64,000 nt of DNA from Nocardia vinacea (GTDB lineage: Bacteria > Actinomycetota > Actinomycetes > Mycobacteriales > Mycobacteriaceae): the NCBI RefSeq assembly GCF_035920345.1, contig NZ_CP109149.1, positions 8,866,001 through 8,930,000 on the forward strand, given 5' to 3'. Positions 9,601-16,234 of the stretch are shown piece by piece. Numbering within the stretch: the stretch's first letter is position 1; each line of letters starts with the position of its first letter. The position numbers were made by a program, and so were the translations under genes. Below the pieces are notes generated by a model. The model worked only from the letters and a program-made list of their open reading frames with translations, made no database searches and was not told the DNA's origin.

Positions 9601-9842
9601 TCCCCGCAGGCGTGGGCCTGGCCCCGGGCGGCGTCGTCCGCTACGTCTGCCCGGACACCGGCACCGACACCGAACTGCCCGTCACAGTCGGCCCCGACGG
9701 GTCCGTCAGCGTCACGGCCGAGGAGATCACAGCCTCGACAGCATGCTTCTACACCGCCGACGTCCAGGCCTCGACGATCCCCGAGGGCACCGTCTGCGTC
9801 GGCGGCACTACCCAGCCGACCAACTTCCGCATCAACCTGTAG
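6606..9842 (+). CDS. Double six-bladed NHL beta-propeller protein with Ig-like domains (fused tandem duplicate)
   Basis: 1078 aa from ATG 6606, chosen for the GAGGGAGG ribosome site 5-10 bases upstream; a longer open frame starts at 6240 but is not protein-like. Order: six NHL repeats (6638-7632; each with TTVAGTG, GYNGDNQPAI, GVAVDGAGNLYIAD and NRVRRVD), then two ~120-aa beta-rich Ig-like domains (VFTVVQDPPDPVVM start, GFPxGVGLAPGGVVRY core, GTTQPIxF end). An odd linker follows (8372-8466), then six more NHL repeats and one further Ig-like domain. Each Ig-like domain keeps one Cys after GGVVRY and one in CFY, suggesting a disulfide, yet no signal peptide or membrane segment is visible. NHL propellers are usually binding or scaffold modules; no enzymatic motif is seen. 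Function unknown. Confidence 0.9.
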   Translation: MSTAAIATGAVTTVAGTGAFGYDGDNKLAIFADLGNPSGVAMDGAGNLYIADDVNHRVRRVDHVTGRITTVAGTGTEGYNGDDQLAVNADLNYPSGVAVDGAGNLYIADFANDRVRRVDLATGRITTVAGTSPDGLADDGLAIHALLREPQGVAVDGAGNFYIADCDNGRVRRVDPDGVITTVAGTGIWGYNGDNKPAIDAELRQPTDVAVDGAGNLYIADTNNNRVRRVDPAGVITTVAGTGTAGYDSDNKPAINAELNEPTGVAVDGAGNLYIADNTNQRVRRVDPDGVITTVAGTGTQGYNGDNQPAIDAELREPEGVAVDGAGNLYIADSSNNRVRRVEPVFTVVQDPPDPVVMTAGVSTQLKFTLSANTTVPAGRSIVLGFPSGVGLAPGGVVRYHCTDTDTPLPVTVGADGSVSVTAEEITASTGCFYSVDVWAPVFIEDVPEGTISIGGTTQPIRFRVQEPVFTVVQDAPDPVVMTAGVTTQLAFSVSANCTVPTGQKITLGFPAGVGLAPGGVVRYRCPDTGIDTPLPVTTSPNGSVSVTANEITTSTTCFYSADVQAPAIPGGTVCVGGTTQPIHFSVEAVPLQTLATHRRYTELEKREASKSTAAIAIGAITTVAGTDASGYNGDNQPAINAELNSPSGVAVDGAGNLYIADTNNNRVRRVDHATGRITTVAGTGTNGYNGDNQPAINAGLGPFDVAVDGAGNLYIADLVNQRVRRVDPAGVITTVAGTGTAGYNGDNQPAINAKLNEPNGVAVDGAGNLYIADLINQRVRRVDHATGVITTVAGTGTQGYNGDNQPAIHAELYLPRNVAVDGAGNLYIGDEVNDRVRRVDPAGVITTVAGCGTQGYNGDNQPAISTILDGPCGVAVEGAGNLYIADRGDQRARRVDHATGRITTVAGTGTAGYNGDNQPAINAELSWPQSVAVDGMGNLYIVDTGNARVRKVEHAVFTVVQDPPDPVVMTPGVTTQLKFTVSANATIPAGQTTITLDFPAGVGLAPGGVVRYVCPDTGTDTELPVTVGPDGSVSVTAEEITASTACFYTADVQASTIPEGTVCVGGTTQPTNFRINL
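8372..8478 (+). repeat. Fossil 5' leader and lost start codon embedded in the NHL coding sequence
   Basis: This segment repeats the gene's own upstream leader at 6543-6655 almost base for base: GGTGCCCT, CACTTGCAA, ACACCGTCGTT, AACTCGAGAAGAGGGAGGC, TTCCA, then GCACAGCAGCTATCGCTA. The authentic start ATG of the first copy corresponds here to AAG (Lys). So the second half was once a separate gene with its own ribosome site, and the two copies have fused in frame. The leader is now translated as the linker containing RRYTELEKREASKSTAAIA. Confidence 0.92.
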
Positions 9843-9960
9843 ACACATCTGGTGTAAGCGGTGCGGGGCGCGGAGGGGAGGATCACGATCATCGGGCCGA
9901 CCCAGCCGGGCAGAGTCCTGAAGACAACGACCAATCCGGCTGCGGGCTGGTGTGACATCG

Positions 9961-9991
9961 AGGGCGGTCGCGTCTATGCCGCGACCGCCCT
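9961..9991 (+). terminator. Hairpin downstream of the NHL gene
   Basis: Perfect 12-bp stem AGGGCGGTCGCG / CGCGACCGCCCT with a 7-base loop, 120 bases after the stop. Only a short T run follows, so it may be an I-shaped actinobacterial terminator. Confidence 0.6.
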
Positions 9992-10848
9992 TCACCCTGA
10001 AGACCTCGCGCCTCATCAATAGCCAGGACCGGCACGGACGGGGACACTCCGAATCCAACCACCTCACCCCGACGGCGGAGTCGACCGCGCCTTGAGGAGC
10101 AAGGACGGCACCCACCGGCGACTGGACGACATCGACGCCCGCCGCAGGATCTGGACGCCCGGCGAGGACGACCCCGCGGCCCGGCTCTTCAACGCCGAGG
10201 CGCTCGACTGACTCGGCTCATCCCGGGATTTCGTGTGGTCAGCGCCGGGTTCGGGCGAGCGGCGCCAGGCATCGGCCCGCGTGACGATTTCCTCAATCGT
10301 CACAAACTCTGATCAGACAGATTGGGTCCTGGATGGCCCTGCGGTCAGCGCGGGACATCCCGTTGCTGTCCATGATCCGGGGCGAAAGGGGGGCCTTCAG
10401 TGGACAACGGATTGGGGCCGCTGCCGGATATCGCGACCGTGATGAGAGTGTTCGTGCGGACCGCAGACCGGGCGTCTCCTGGTGCCGGTCACTTCCATCG
10501 CGTCGAGGTCCGCGATATCGTGCCGCCCACCGGTCGCCTTTCGACCGCGATCAGCGAATCGTCGGGATCTGTCCGGGTGTGCGCGGCGAGTCGCAGAAAC
10601 TTGCGTAGCTGTCTACCAGCAAACCAGACTTATCCAGTTTCAGCGGCACTCGTCCAGGACCAGAGATTGTTGCTAACAAGTGTGTGATTGCTGACGCTGC
10701 TCGAGTTGCTGGCCTGGCTCGGATTCGCGTGCGCCGCTGATGGTTTCGTGTCGTCGTGGGTGCAGCGAATGTCGATTGATGGGGTGATCTGCGCGCCGGT
10801 GCGACACCACGGTCTTAGCGTGTCTCACCGGCGTGTCGATGATTGTTT
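9992..10848. other. Decayed region without an intact gene
   Basis: About 860 bases with no supported gene. One plausible remnant is the C-terminal tail ending at 10211 on the plus strand (frame reading HRRLDDIDARRRIWTPGED, then FNAEALD and stop); it has no start codon after the preceding stop near 10020. A 9-bp hairpin GTGACGATT/AATCGTCAC sits at 10281-10303. Short open frames at 10333-10690 look like chance frames of GC-rich DNA. Confidence 0.45.
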
Positions 10849-11664
10849 TCAGATGTCGGTGGGGTCGGGTCCGGAGTAGGGCTGGCGGATGGCGGTGACG
10901 AGTTGGACGTGTTGGTTCTGGGTCAGGTCGGCGATGCTGATGCGGTAGGAGGCCAGGTCGTGGGTGTCGGGGTCGCGTCGGTGCAGCAGGTCGTTGACGT
11001 GGCGGCCGTAGGCGACGTAGGTGCTGGAGTTCCAGAGGCGCTGGACGTCTCGGTTGGGGCGAAGTTGCCGTATCAGGTCGCGGGCTTGTTCGGAGTCGCG
11101 GTAGAGCGCCAATGCCGCCTTGACGACGGCGACGGTGCGCTTGGCTTCGTAGCGCCAGTCGGTCAGGACTTCGCGGGCGTGCGGGGTGAACAGCCATGCC
11201 CGCACATTCCCGTCTTCACCGATACCTGTGAGCCATGATCGGAATCCGTCGGTCGAGGCCAGGATGTTCCACAGCGGGTCGACATACGCTGCGAAAAGAT
11301 CACGTCTGTCGAGGTAGCGCAGGTATGTCATGAGGCCGACGTTGTCGTGCACACACCGGCGAAGGCTGTCCGCGGTGGGCAGCTGCTCGGCGGGAGAGCG
11401 TAGCTCGCGCAGGTATTTCGTGCGCATGGGATCGAGTTCGTAACCGGCGATGAGCTTTTCGAGGGTTTCGGGTTTTGGTGTGGTGCGGTCGGTTTCGATG
11501 TCGGCCAGATAGCTGGTACTGATCCCGTGACGTTGCTGGGCAACCGCGCGCGAGAGCCCCAACTCGTTGCGGATATGGAAGCAGGTGCTGCCCAGGGTCG
11601 GGATGTGCGGCAGTGACCCACCTCGTGTGTGGTCGTGTGCACGGTGTGCAGGATTCTGGCTCAT
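10849..11664 (-). CDS. XRE-family regulator with MmyB-like ligand-binding domain
   Basis: 271 aa. Residues about 25-85 hold a Cro/CI-type helix-turn-helix (FHIRNELGLSRAVAQQRHG, then STSYLADIETDRTTPKPETL). Residues about 110-260 match the PAS-like MmyB ligand-binding domain of actinobacterial regulators, with SLRRCVHDN, DPLWNILASTDGF, VLTDWRYEAKRTVAVVKAAL and the late LWNSSTYVAYGR. The M. smegmatis-type MmyB fold is thought to bind fatty-acid-like ligands. It is read away from the peptide/cutinase operon starting at 12055, with nearly 400 bases of relatively AT-rich DNA between them, and is the natural candidate to regulate that operon. That link is inference. Several N-terminal starts are possible. 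Confidence 0.88.
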   Translation of the reverse strand: MSQNPAHRAHDHTRGGSLPHIPTLGSTCFHIRNELGLSRAVAQQRHGISTSYLADIETDRTTPKPETLEKLIAGYELDPMRTKYLRELRSPAEQLPTADSLRRCVHDNVGLMTYLRYLDRRDLFAAYVDPLWNILASTDGFRSWLTGIGEDGNVRAWLFTPHAREVLTDWRYEAKRTVAVVKAALALYRDSEQARDLIRQLRPNRDVQRLWNSSTYVAYGRHVNDLLHRRDPDTHDLASYRISIADLTQNQHVQLVTAIRQPYSGPDPTDI

Positions 11665-12054
11665 GTGCAGAGCCCCCCTCTTCTAGAGTCTTCCACTACA
11701 GATCTAGCAAGGTTATGGTGATTGGTTGCCCCCGAGATGATGTTCTTGTTCCTACCAGACGGTCTCTGATGCGACAAGGTCTTTGCACCGGGAGATCGCA
11801 ATGAGGTAGCTCACCAACGAGCCGTCGGTGGTCGTGCCCCACCACGAATCAGTATGCCGCGCAGAAGATTCAGCAAAAAAGTTTCATTGACGTTCCCAGC
11901 GTCAATTCGTCAGCAAACCCGCTGGATATGCCCAGAATAGCAATTTGACGCTCTGAGCATTACCGCAAAATAGGTGAGCGTAAACCCTGGTATTCCACGA
12001 GGTTTCACGGTTTGGATAGAACCGCAAGTCCAAACCGATTGAAAGGAAACCGAT
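11665..12054. other. AT-richer intergenic region with promoter-like repeats
   Basis: 390 bases between divergent genes, noticeably less GC-rich than the surroundings. It holds an inverted repeat TTGACG-N7-CGTCAA (about 11888-11907) and further TGACGC elements near 11944. These look like operator or promoter elements for the divergent MmyB regulator and micropeptide operon. No gene is seen. Confidence 0.45.
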
Positions 12055-12153
12055 GTGGATCCCATCCAGATCCTGAACGACGGCCTGATCGTGGCATCCA
12101 ACGCCTTGAACGTGGTGTGGCAGGCGCTGTCGATCATCTTCATGTTCGTGTGA
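12055..12153 (+). CDS. 32-aa hydrophobic micropeptide
   Basis: Too short for routine gene calling but supported by a good ribosome site (GAAAGGA, 7 bases before GTG 12055) and an immediate downstream hairpin. Sequence begins MDPIQILNDGLIVASNAL and ends WQALSIIFMFV, giving an amphipathic or membrane-inserting helix with no cysteine and only two acidic residues. The overlapping ATG at 12053 gives just seven codons. It precedes a hairpin at 12171-12207 and then the glycine-zipper/cutinase/lipase genes. Possible roles are a holin- or toxin-like peptide, a leader peptide controlling read-through into the operon, or a small membrane subunit. No homologue recognised. Confidence 0.6.
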   Translation: MDPIQILNDGLIVASNALNVVWQALSIIFMFV

Positions 12154-12170
12154 CCTGAACACCTGAGAAG

Positions 12171-12207
12171 CGGCCTCCCAGAAGCACTTTCGCCTCTGGG
12201 AGGGCCG
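12171..12207 (+). terminator. Hairpin after the micropeptide
   Basis: Arms CGGCCTCCCAGA and TCTGGGAGGGCCG pair with one bulged base around a 12-base loop. Placed 18 bases after the micropeptide stop; could be a terminator or an attenuator ahead of the operon at 12285. Confidence 0.55.
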
Positions 12208-12284
12208 CGATAACACGCGCCCGCCCCCGCGTATTCACCATTCTTTCTCATTTATCGCCCTGACCGATGAAGGGTTTATTCGGC

Positions 12285-13184
12285 ATGTCCAAAACACGGA
12301 AATCCCCCCGTACCCGTCTGGTTCAGCACTGTGTATTCGGCGATGTGCGCCGAAACCGTGTGCACGCCACTGTGTCTCGCGGCGGCAGGACGGTTGTCGG
12401 CGGTGCGGTGCCTATCGTGATGTTGCTGTCGGCGGCGACCGCGAGCGCGACCGGTGCGCCTGCGGCGATCACTGATCAGCCCGGTGTGACCAGCCCCGCG
12501 CAGCCCGGCACTTCCACCCCAGCTCCGCCGCCGGAACCCGTACCGCCCCCGCCGGTGTACTACTCCCAGCCCCCCGAGATCCGCAACGGATCCGGGTTAC
12601 GTCCGGCACCGTCGGTGGACCTACCTGTGGAGCCGATCGCGATCGAGGACCTGCATTTGCCCGAACCGGTGGCACCGGTAGCCCCGATCGAGCCGCCGGA
12701 GAACACGATTCGCGTCGGGCAGTGGGAAGCACCGCGCCCGGACTGGCTACCCCCGGAGTGCGCCGACGCCATCAACGACGCCGCGGCAGGCGCTGAGGCG
12801 CAGGTCGCGACCGCGCTGGATTCGGTCGGCATCCCCGCCGGACGATCCGATCGAGTCAGCGGAGCCACGCTGGGAGGGGCAGTGCTCGGCGGTGCTGGTG
12901 GCGCGGTTGTTGCCGGAGCACCGGCCGCAACCCTCGGCGCGGTCGTGGGCGGTCTCATCGGCGGCACCATCGGCGGAATCGCCGGTGCCGCACTGGGCAC
13001 CGTGGTGGCGGTACCGGTCATCGGAACGATCACCTCCGGTGTGGCCGGTACCGCGTTAGGGGCGGCGGTGGGCGCTGCCGTGGGTGCGGTCGTGGCTGGA
13101 TTTCCCGCCGCTGTTGTGGGTGCGGTGGCCGGTGGCACGGTGGGGGCGGGGTTCGGTGCCGGTGTGGGGGTGGGCCAGCCATGA
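12285..13184 (+). CDS. Exported Pro-rich / glycine-zipper membrane protein
   Basis: 299 aa from ATG 12285, preferred because GAAGGG lies 10 bases upstream; ATG 12267 would add six residues. The N-terminus is a long basic region followed by a hydrophobic segment (VVGGAVPIVMLLSAATASA), a Sec-type signal or anchor. Residues about 60-160 are Pro-rich (PPPEPVPPPPVYY, PEPVAPVAPIEPPE). From about residue 190 the protein is a ~100-residue run of Gly/Ala/Val with GxxxG spacing (GAVVGGLIGGTIGGIAGAAL and repeats), i.e. glycine zippers able to pack in a membrane. Its ATGA overlaps the cutinase start, so the two are translationally coupled. A mycomembrane pore or anchor is possible; no family recognised. 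Confidence 0.75.
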   Translation: MSKTRKSPRTRLVQHCVFGDVRRNRVHATVSRGGRTVVGGAVPIVMLLSAATASATGAPAAITDQPGVTSPAQPGTSTPAPPPEPVPPPPVYYSQPPEIRNGSGLRPAPSVDLPVEPIAIEDLHLPEPVAPVAPIEPPENTIRVGQWEAPRPDWLPPECADAINDAAAGAEAQVATALDSVGIPAGRSDRVSGATLGGAVLGGAGGAVVAGAPAATLGAVVGGLIGGTIGGIAGAALGTVVAVPVIGTITSGVAGTALGAAVGAAVGAVVAGFPAAVVGAVAGGTVGAGFGAGVGVGQP

Positions 13185-14434
13185 CCGGCACGACGAAGAA
13201 TCGTGCGCGCGTCCTCGCGGCGGTCGCGATGGCGACCGCGTTCGGCGCAGCCGGCGCGATGAGCGCGACGACCCCGAGCGTGCAAGCGGACCCGATCAAT
13301 GGGTGCCCGGCACTGTATTTGCTAGGAGTGCAGGGCACTGGGCAGTCCTCACCCGAGGCGGATCCGCTGGCCGATACCGGGATGCTCGGCGCGTTGCTCG
13401 GTCCGGTGGTGGCCGCTGTGCCGGATCTGGTGCAGCGCAGCTACATTGCCTATCCGGCCGGGTTTGGGGGCGCGGTGGGCACCGGCGGCGGCTCCGATGC
13501 CTACGCGGACTCGGTGCGCGAGGGCCTGGCCGCGCTCGGGGCTGCCGCTGACCAGATTTCCGCCGCGTGCCCGGACACCGCTTTGGCCGGGGTCGGGTAT
13601 TCCCAAGGCGCGCAGGTGGTCTCGGAATTCGCGCGAGCTGTCGGCGCGGGCGAGGGACCGGTCGGACCCGAGAAGATCGCGGGTATCGCTCTCTATTCCG
13701 ATCCTGATCGCGCTCCCGGATCGCCTGTGATCCCCGGTCGCCCTGGCCAACTCACCCCCGACCCGGCCCCCGGCACAGCGGGGGCGGCGGTGTCGGGGGT
13801 GGCGATCACCACCGCCCCCGCATCCGGCAGCGGGATCGCCGCCGACGGCGTCAGCTACGGCGCGCTGACCGGCCGTGTGGCCGAGATCTGTGTCGAGGGT
13901 GACTTGAGTTGTGCGGCACCCGATCACGCCGCGTTGTTGCGGGTGGCCGCCGAGATCGCCGCCCAGGCCGACCTGCGTGATCCCCTAGCAGCGCTCGGCT
14001 CGATCCAGGCACTGCTCTCGGGCGTGCTCGGTGACGCCTGGACCACCGTGGTGAACCGCGACTTCCACCTCGGCCCTGGCGTCGTCGACTATGTGCCCGG
14101 GGCCAGTCTCGCCGAGCGGCTCACCACTGCCGCCGATCCCCGCACCCCACCTCCGACCCCGGAGGAGACGGCCGCCGCGACGGCACGGTGGGCGCAGATC
14201 GCCGGGGTCGTGGCCTCGGATCCGGTCGGGCAGTTGCCGAAACTGGCCGCCCGGTTGTCGGGCGCGTGGGGGCAGTTGGTCGCCGACAACGCCGATCTGA
14301 TGAATCCGGCTGTGTGGCTTCGATACTCCGACCTGGTCGGCCGCCACACCGGTTACGCCGCCGCCGGACAGCTCGCCAGTGGGATCGCGTGGATGATCGC
14401 ACTCGCCCACGACCTCGCCGGGAGGCACCGGTGA
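13181..14434 (+). CDS. Secreted cutinase-family serine esterase
   Basis: 417 aa, longer than the usual ~220-aa cutinases because of a ~190-aa C-terminal extension. Signal peptide at the N-terminus (RVLAAVAMATAFGAAGAMSA, cleaved near VQA-DP). The cutinase domain shows CPALYLLGVQGTGQS (oxyanion region), the nucleophile elbow GVGYSQGAQVV near residue 139, and the later ICVEGDLSC...DHAAL segment supplying Asp and His. Mycobacterial cutinase-like proteins hydrolyse esters, lipids or mycolate conjugates outside the cell. The extension is Ala-rich and helical with no recognised domain. The start ATG overlaps the upstream glycine-zipper gene by 4 bases and the stop overlaps the lipase GTG by 4 bases, so the three act as one tightly coupled operon. 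Confidence 0.9.
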   Translation: MTGTTKNRARVLAAVAMATAFGAAGAMSATTPSVQADPINGCPALYLLGVQGTGQSSPEADPLADTGMLGALLGPVVAAVPDLVQRSYIAYPAGFGGAVGTGGGSDAYADSVREGLAALGAAADQISAACPDTALAGVGYSQGAQVVSEFARAVGAGEGPVGPEKIAGIALYSDPDRAPGSPVIPGRPGQLTPDPAPGTAGAAVSGVAITTAPASGSGIAADGVSYGALTGRVAEICVEGDLSCAAPDHAALLRVAAEIAAQADLRDPLAALGSIQALLSGVLGDAWTTVVNRDFHLGPGVVDYVPGASLAERLTTAADPRTPPPTPEETAAATARWAQIAGVVASDPVGQLPKLAARLSGAWGQLVADNADLMNPAVWLRYSDLVGRHTGYAAAGQLASGIAWMIALAHDLAGRHR

Positions 14435-15591
14435 ACACCGAGTTCTACGACATCCCGACCCTCGACGGCCGCCATGCCGGGGACCTGGTGCGGACGCGGC
14501 CGGTGTTCGTGCCGCAACTGACTGCGGTGGCGGGAGCGTGGCAGATCATCTACGTCTCCACCAATTCCCGCTCCGAACTCATCCCCGCTTCGGGGATCGT
14601 GCTGATCCCCGAGGCGGTCGCCGCCCCTGGTGCCACCGCGATCCTGGTGCATTGCCCGGAGTTTCGCGGACTGGGCGGGGTGTGCGCGCCCTCGAAGCTG
14701 CTGGCGATCGGCGCAGAGCCCGACACCACGGGGATCGAGGCGGCCTTGCGGCGGGGGTGGGTGGTGGCGATACCCGACGGCGAGGGACTCGGCCTCACTG
14801 GTGCCGGGCCGCATACCTTCCTCGCCGCCCGCGCCGGGGGCCGTATCGTGCTCGATCTCGCGCGCGCGTTCTATCGCGGTGCGGACCTCGGTGCTCCGGT
14901 CGCGCCGGTGGTGGCCTGGGGATACGCCGACGGTGGGCGAGCGGTCGCCGCCGCCGGTGAACTGCACCCCTGGTACGCGCCCGAGCTGGATCTACGCGGC
15001 ATCGCCGCCGGAGCCGTCGCCTCCGACCTCGCAGCGATGGCACCGGCTTTCAGCCAGGGCGCGGGCGCGGCAGTGGGACTGGCCGCTTTGATCGGACTCT
15101 CCCGAGCCTACGAGCATATCCCGCTGCGCCACGTCCTGAACGAGGACGGAGTGCAGGCTGTGGCCGAAGCCGAACATCTCACGAGCACCGAACTGCTGCA
15201 ACGGTTTCCGCAACCCTTGGCGCATTGGTGCCGACGGCCCGACCCCTGGAACGACGTGTGGTGGCGGCGGGTGCTGGCGTTGGAAACCCTCGCCCACACC
15301 AAGCCCATGATGCCGCTGCACTTGTATCACGGCAGTGCCGACGCGATCGTTCCCGTGCAGGCCGGGCGTCGCACACTCATCGCCTACCGGCAGCAATGTC
15401 AGGCGGGCGGCCAGGAGTCTGCCCAGTGCGGAGGGCGGATGGACCAGGAGCTGTTCGCGGCTGCGGCGGCCGGTCAGCAGGACGCGCTGGCCGATGAGGA
15501 GGCTGACTCGGCGTCGTTGCCGGAACGGGATGCGGAAATAGCCGTCGCCGGTGACGCGTACCTGACCGTCGGGAGACGGGCCGACAAGTAG
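14431..15591 (+). CDS. Secretory-lipase (LIP) family pseudoenzyme, 3' end replaced
   Basis: 386 aa from GTG 14431 (GTGA overlap with the cutinase stop); the open frame extends further upstream but that part is antisense-type noise. LIP-family features are YDIPTLDGRHAGDLVR, VSTNSRSELIPASGIVLIP, VVAIPDGEGLGLTGAGPHTF and LYHGSADAIVPVQAGRR. The nucleophile elbow, normally GYSxGG, reads VAWGYADGGRAV: the serine is Ala (codon GCC). After QAGRR (about 15370) the expected His-containing C-terminus is missing and the frame runs into the antisense of an AbrB-like gene. No signal peptide is apparent. It is probably inactive as a lipase; it may be a binding partner of the cutinase or a decaying gene. Confidence 0.8.
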   Translation: MNTEFYDIPTLDGRHAGDLVRTRPVFVPQLTAVAGAWQIIYVSTNSRSELIPASGIVLIPEAVAAPGATAILVHCPEFRGLGGVCAPSKLLAIGAEPDTTGIEAALRRGWVVAIPDGEGLGLTGAGPHTFLAARAGGRIVLDLARAFYRGADLGAPVAPVVAWGYADGGRAVAAAGELHPWYAPELDLRGIAAGAVASDLAAMAPAFSQGAGAAVGLAALIGLSRAYEHIPLRHVLNEDGVQAVAEAEHLTSTELLQRFPQPLAHWCRRPDPWNDVWWRRVLALETLAHTKPMMPLHLYHGSADAIVPVQAGRRTLIAYRQQCQAGGQESAQCGGRMDQELFAAAAAGQQDALADEEADSASLPERDAEIAVAGDAYLTVGRRADK

Positions 15592-15807
15592 AACGTCGTC
15601 GACAGGCTGTATCTGCAGCTTCGTTCCCGGCGACCAGTCGAGCGCTGCCATGACATACCGGTCGAGGACTCTGCCGGCCTCGCCGAGCGTTGATATGCCG
15701 CACAGGATGTCGTCGTCGGGGATGGACGCCGGTTCCGGCGGGCCCGGCAGCGGACCGCGGATCAGCTGTTCCAGTGGTGCCTGCGGGAGAACGAGCGGGG
15801 GAATCAT
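15388..15807 (-). pseudogene. AbrB/MazE/SpoVT-like DNA-binding protein, 3' end disrupted
   Basis: The first ~140 codons read leftward from 15807 as an AbrB-type small regulator: ISTLGEAGRVLDRYVMAALD, GTKLQIQPVDDVLLVGPSPD, then a second swapped-hairpin unit with RIPFRQRRRVSLLIGQRVLL and LLVHPPSALGRLLAARL. There is no stop there; the frame runs on to 14992 as antisense of the lipase gene, which is not protein-like. The simplest reading is that a deletion or insertion joined the 3' ends of this gene and the lipase near 15.38-15.41 kb. It lies between the island and tRNA-Leu and may be the native chromosomal neighbour of that tRNA. No good ribosome site is visible. Confidence 0.6.
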
Positions 15808-15979
15808 CGGCGGCCCCGATCGTTTCCCGCCGCCGGCCCGGCAGGGTCATCGATGGTCGATCCTGGCGGATCTGTCAGAAGTTGTCGCAGGTGGGTGCGC
15901 ATTTTCCCTGGTCACCTCCGTGTGTTCGAGTGCGCTCGAACACACGGCACGCAAATCCGGCAAATCTGCCGGGAATCTG

Positions 15980-16061
15980 TGCGCGAGAGGGGACTTGAAC
16001 CCCTACGTCCGTGGACACCAGAACCTAAATCTGGCGCGTCTGCCAATTTCGCCACTCGCGC
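15980..16061 (-). tRNA. tRNA-Leu (anticodon TAG)
   Basis: 82 nt including discriminator A. Acceptor stem GCGCGAG/CTCGCGC, long variable arm typical of leucine tRNA, T-loop GGTTCAAGTCC, and anticodon loop TTTAGGT giving anticodon TAG. No encoded CCA. It closes the accessory region on the right and is a plausible integration site. Confidence 0.96.
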
Positions 16062-16152
16062 TTGATGGTACGACCGTCCAAACTCTACCGGGCTTGACCG
16101 ACATCGCGAAGCGCAGCCCCGGCATGTCGTACTCGCCGGTAACCCCACCTGG

Positions 16153-16160
16153 TATTATAA
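16153..16160 (+). promoter_or_regulatory. Possible -10 element of the fas promoter
   Basis: TATTATAA is the only clearly AT-rich hexamer in the region and lies 17 bases before the first operator-like palindrome. No good -35 is seen at the expected spacing, so the call is tentative. The leader to the fas start would be about 280 bases. Confidence 0.4.
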
Positions 16161-16176
16161 CGATTCGGTAACGGTC

Positions 16177-16197
16177 AACATGAGGAGTGCTCATGTT
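16177..16197. promoter_or_regulatory. Palindrome AACATGAG-N5-CTCATGTT upstream of fas
   Basis: Perfect 8+8 inverted repeat with a 5-base spacer. A second copy lies 58 bp downstream centre to centre (16235-16255). Size and symmetry fit a dimeric repressor such as a TetR-family protein. Confidence 0.7.
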
Positions 16198-16234
16198 TCG
16201 TACGCGTTGGTAACCGGGTAGACCAGCGAGTTTG

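Noticed and set aside
7041..10115. 438- and 578-codon antisense frames across the NHL-repeat gene
   Set aside because: They repeat with the NHL period (VEVARPVHRH and similar), i.e. shadows of the repeats.
10333..10690. Short overlapping rightward frames at 10.3-10.7 kb
   Set aside because: No ribosome sites, Arg/Ser-rich in all frames, no family resemblance.
14188..14430. In-frame 5' extension of the lipase gene
   Set aside because: It overlaps the cutinase C-terminus entirely; GTG 14431 with GTGA overlap is the usual coupling pattern.
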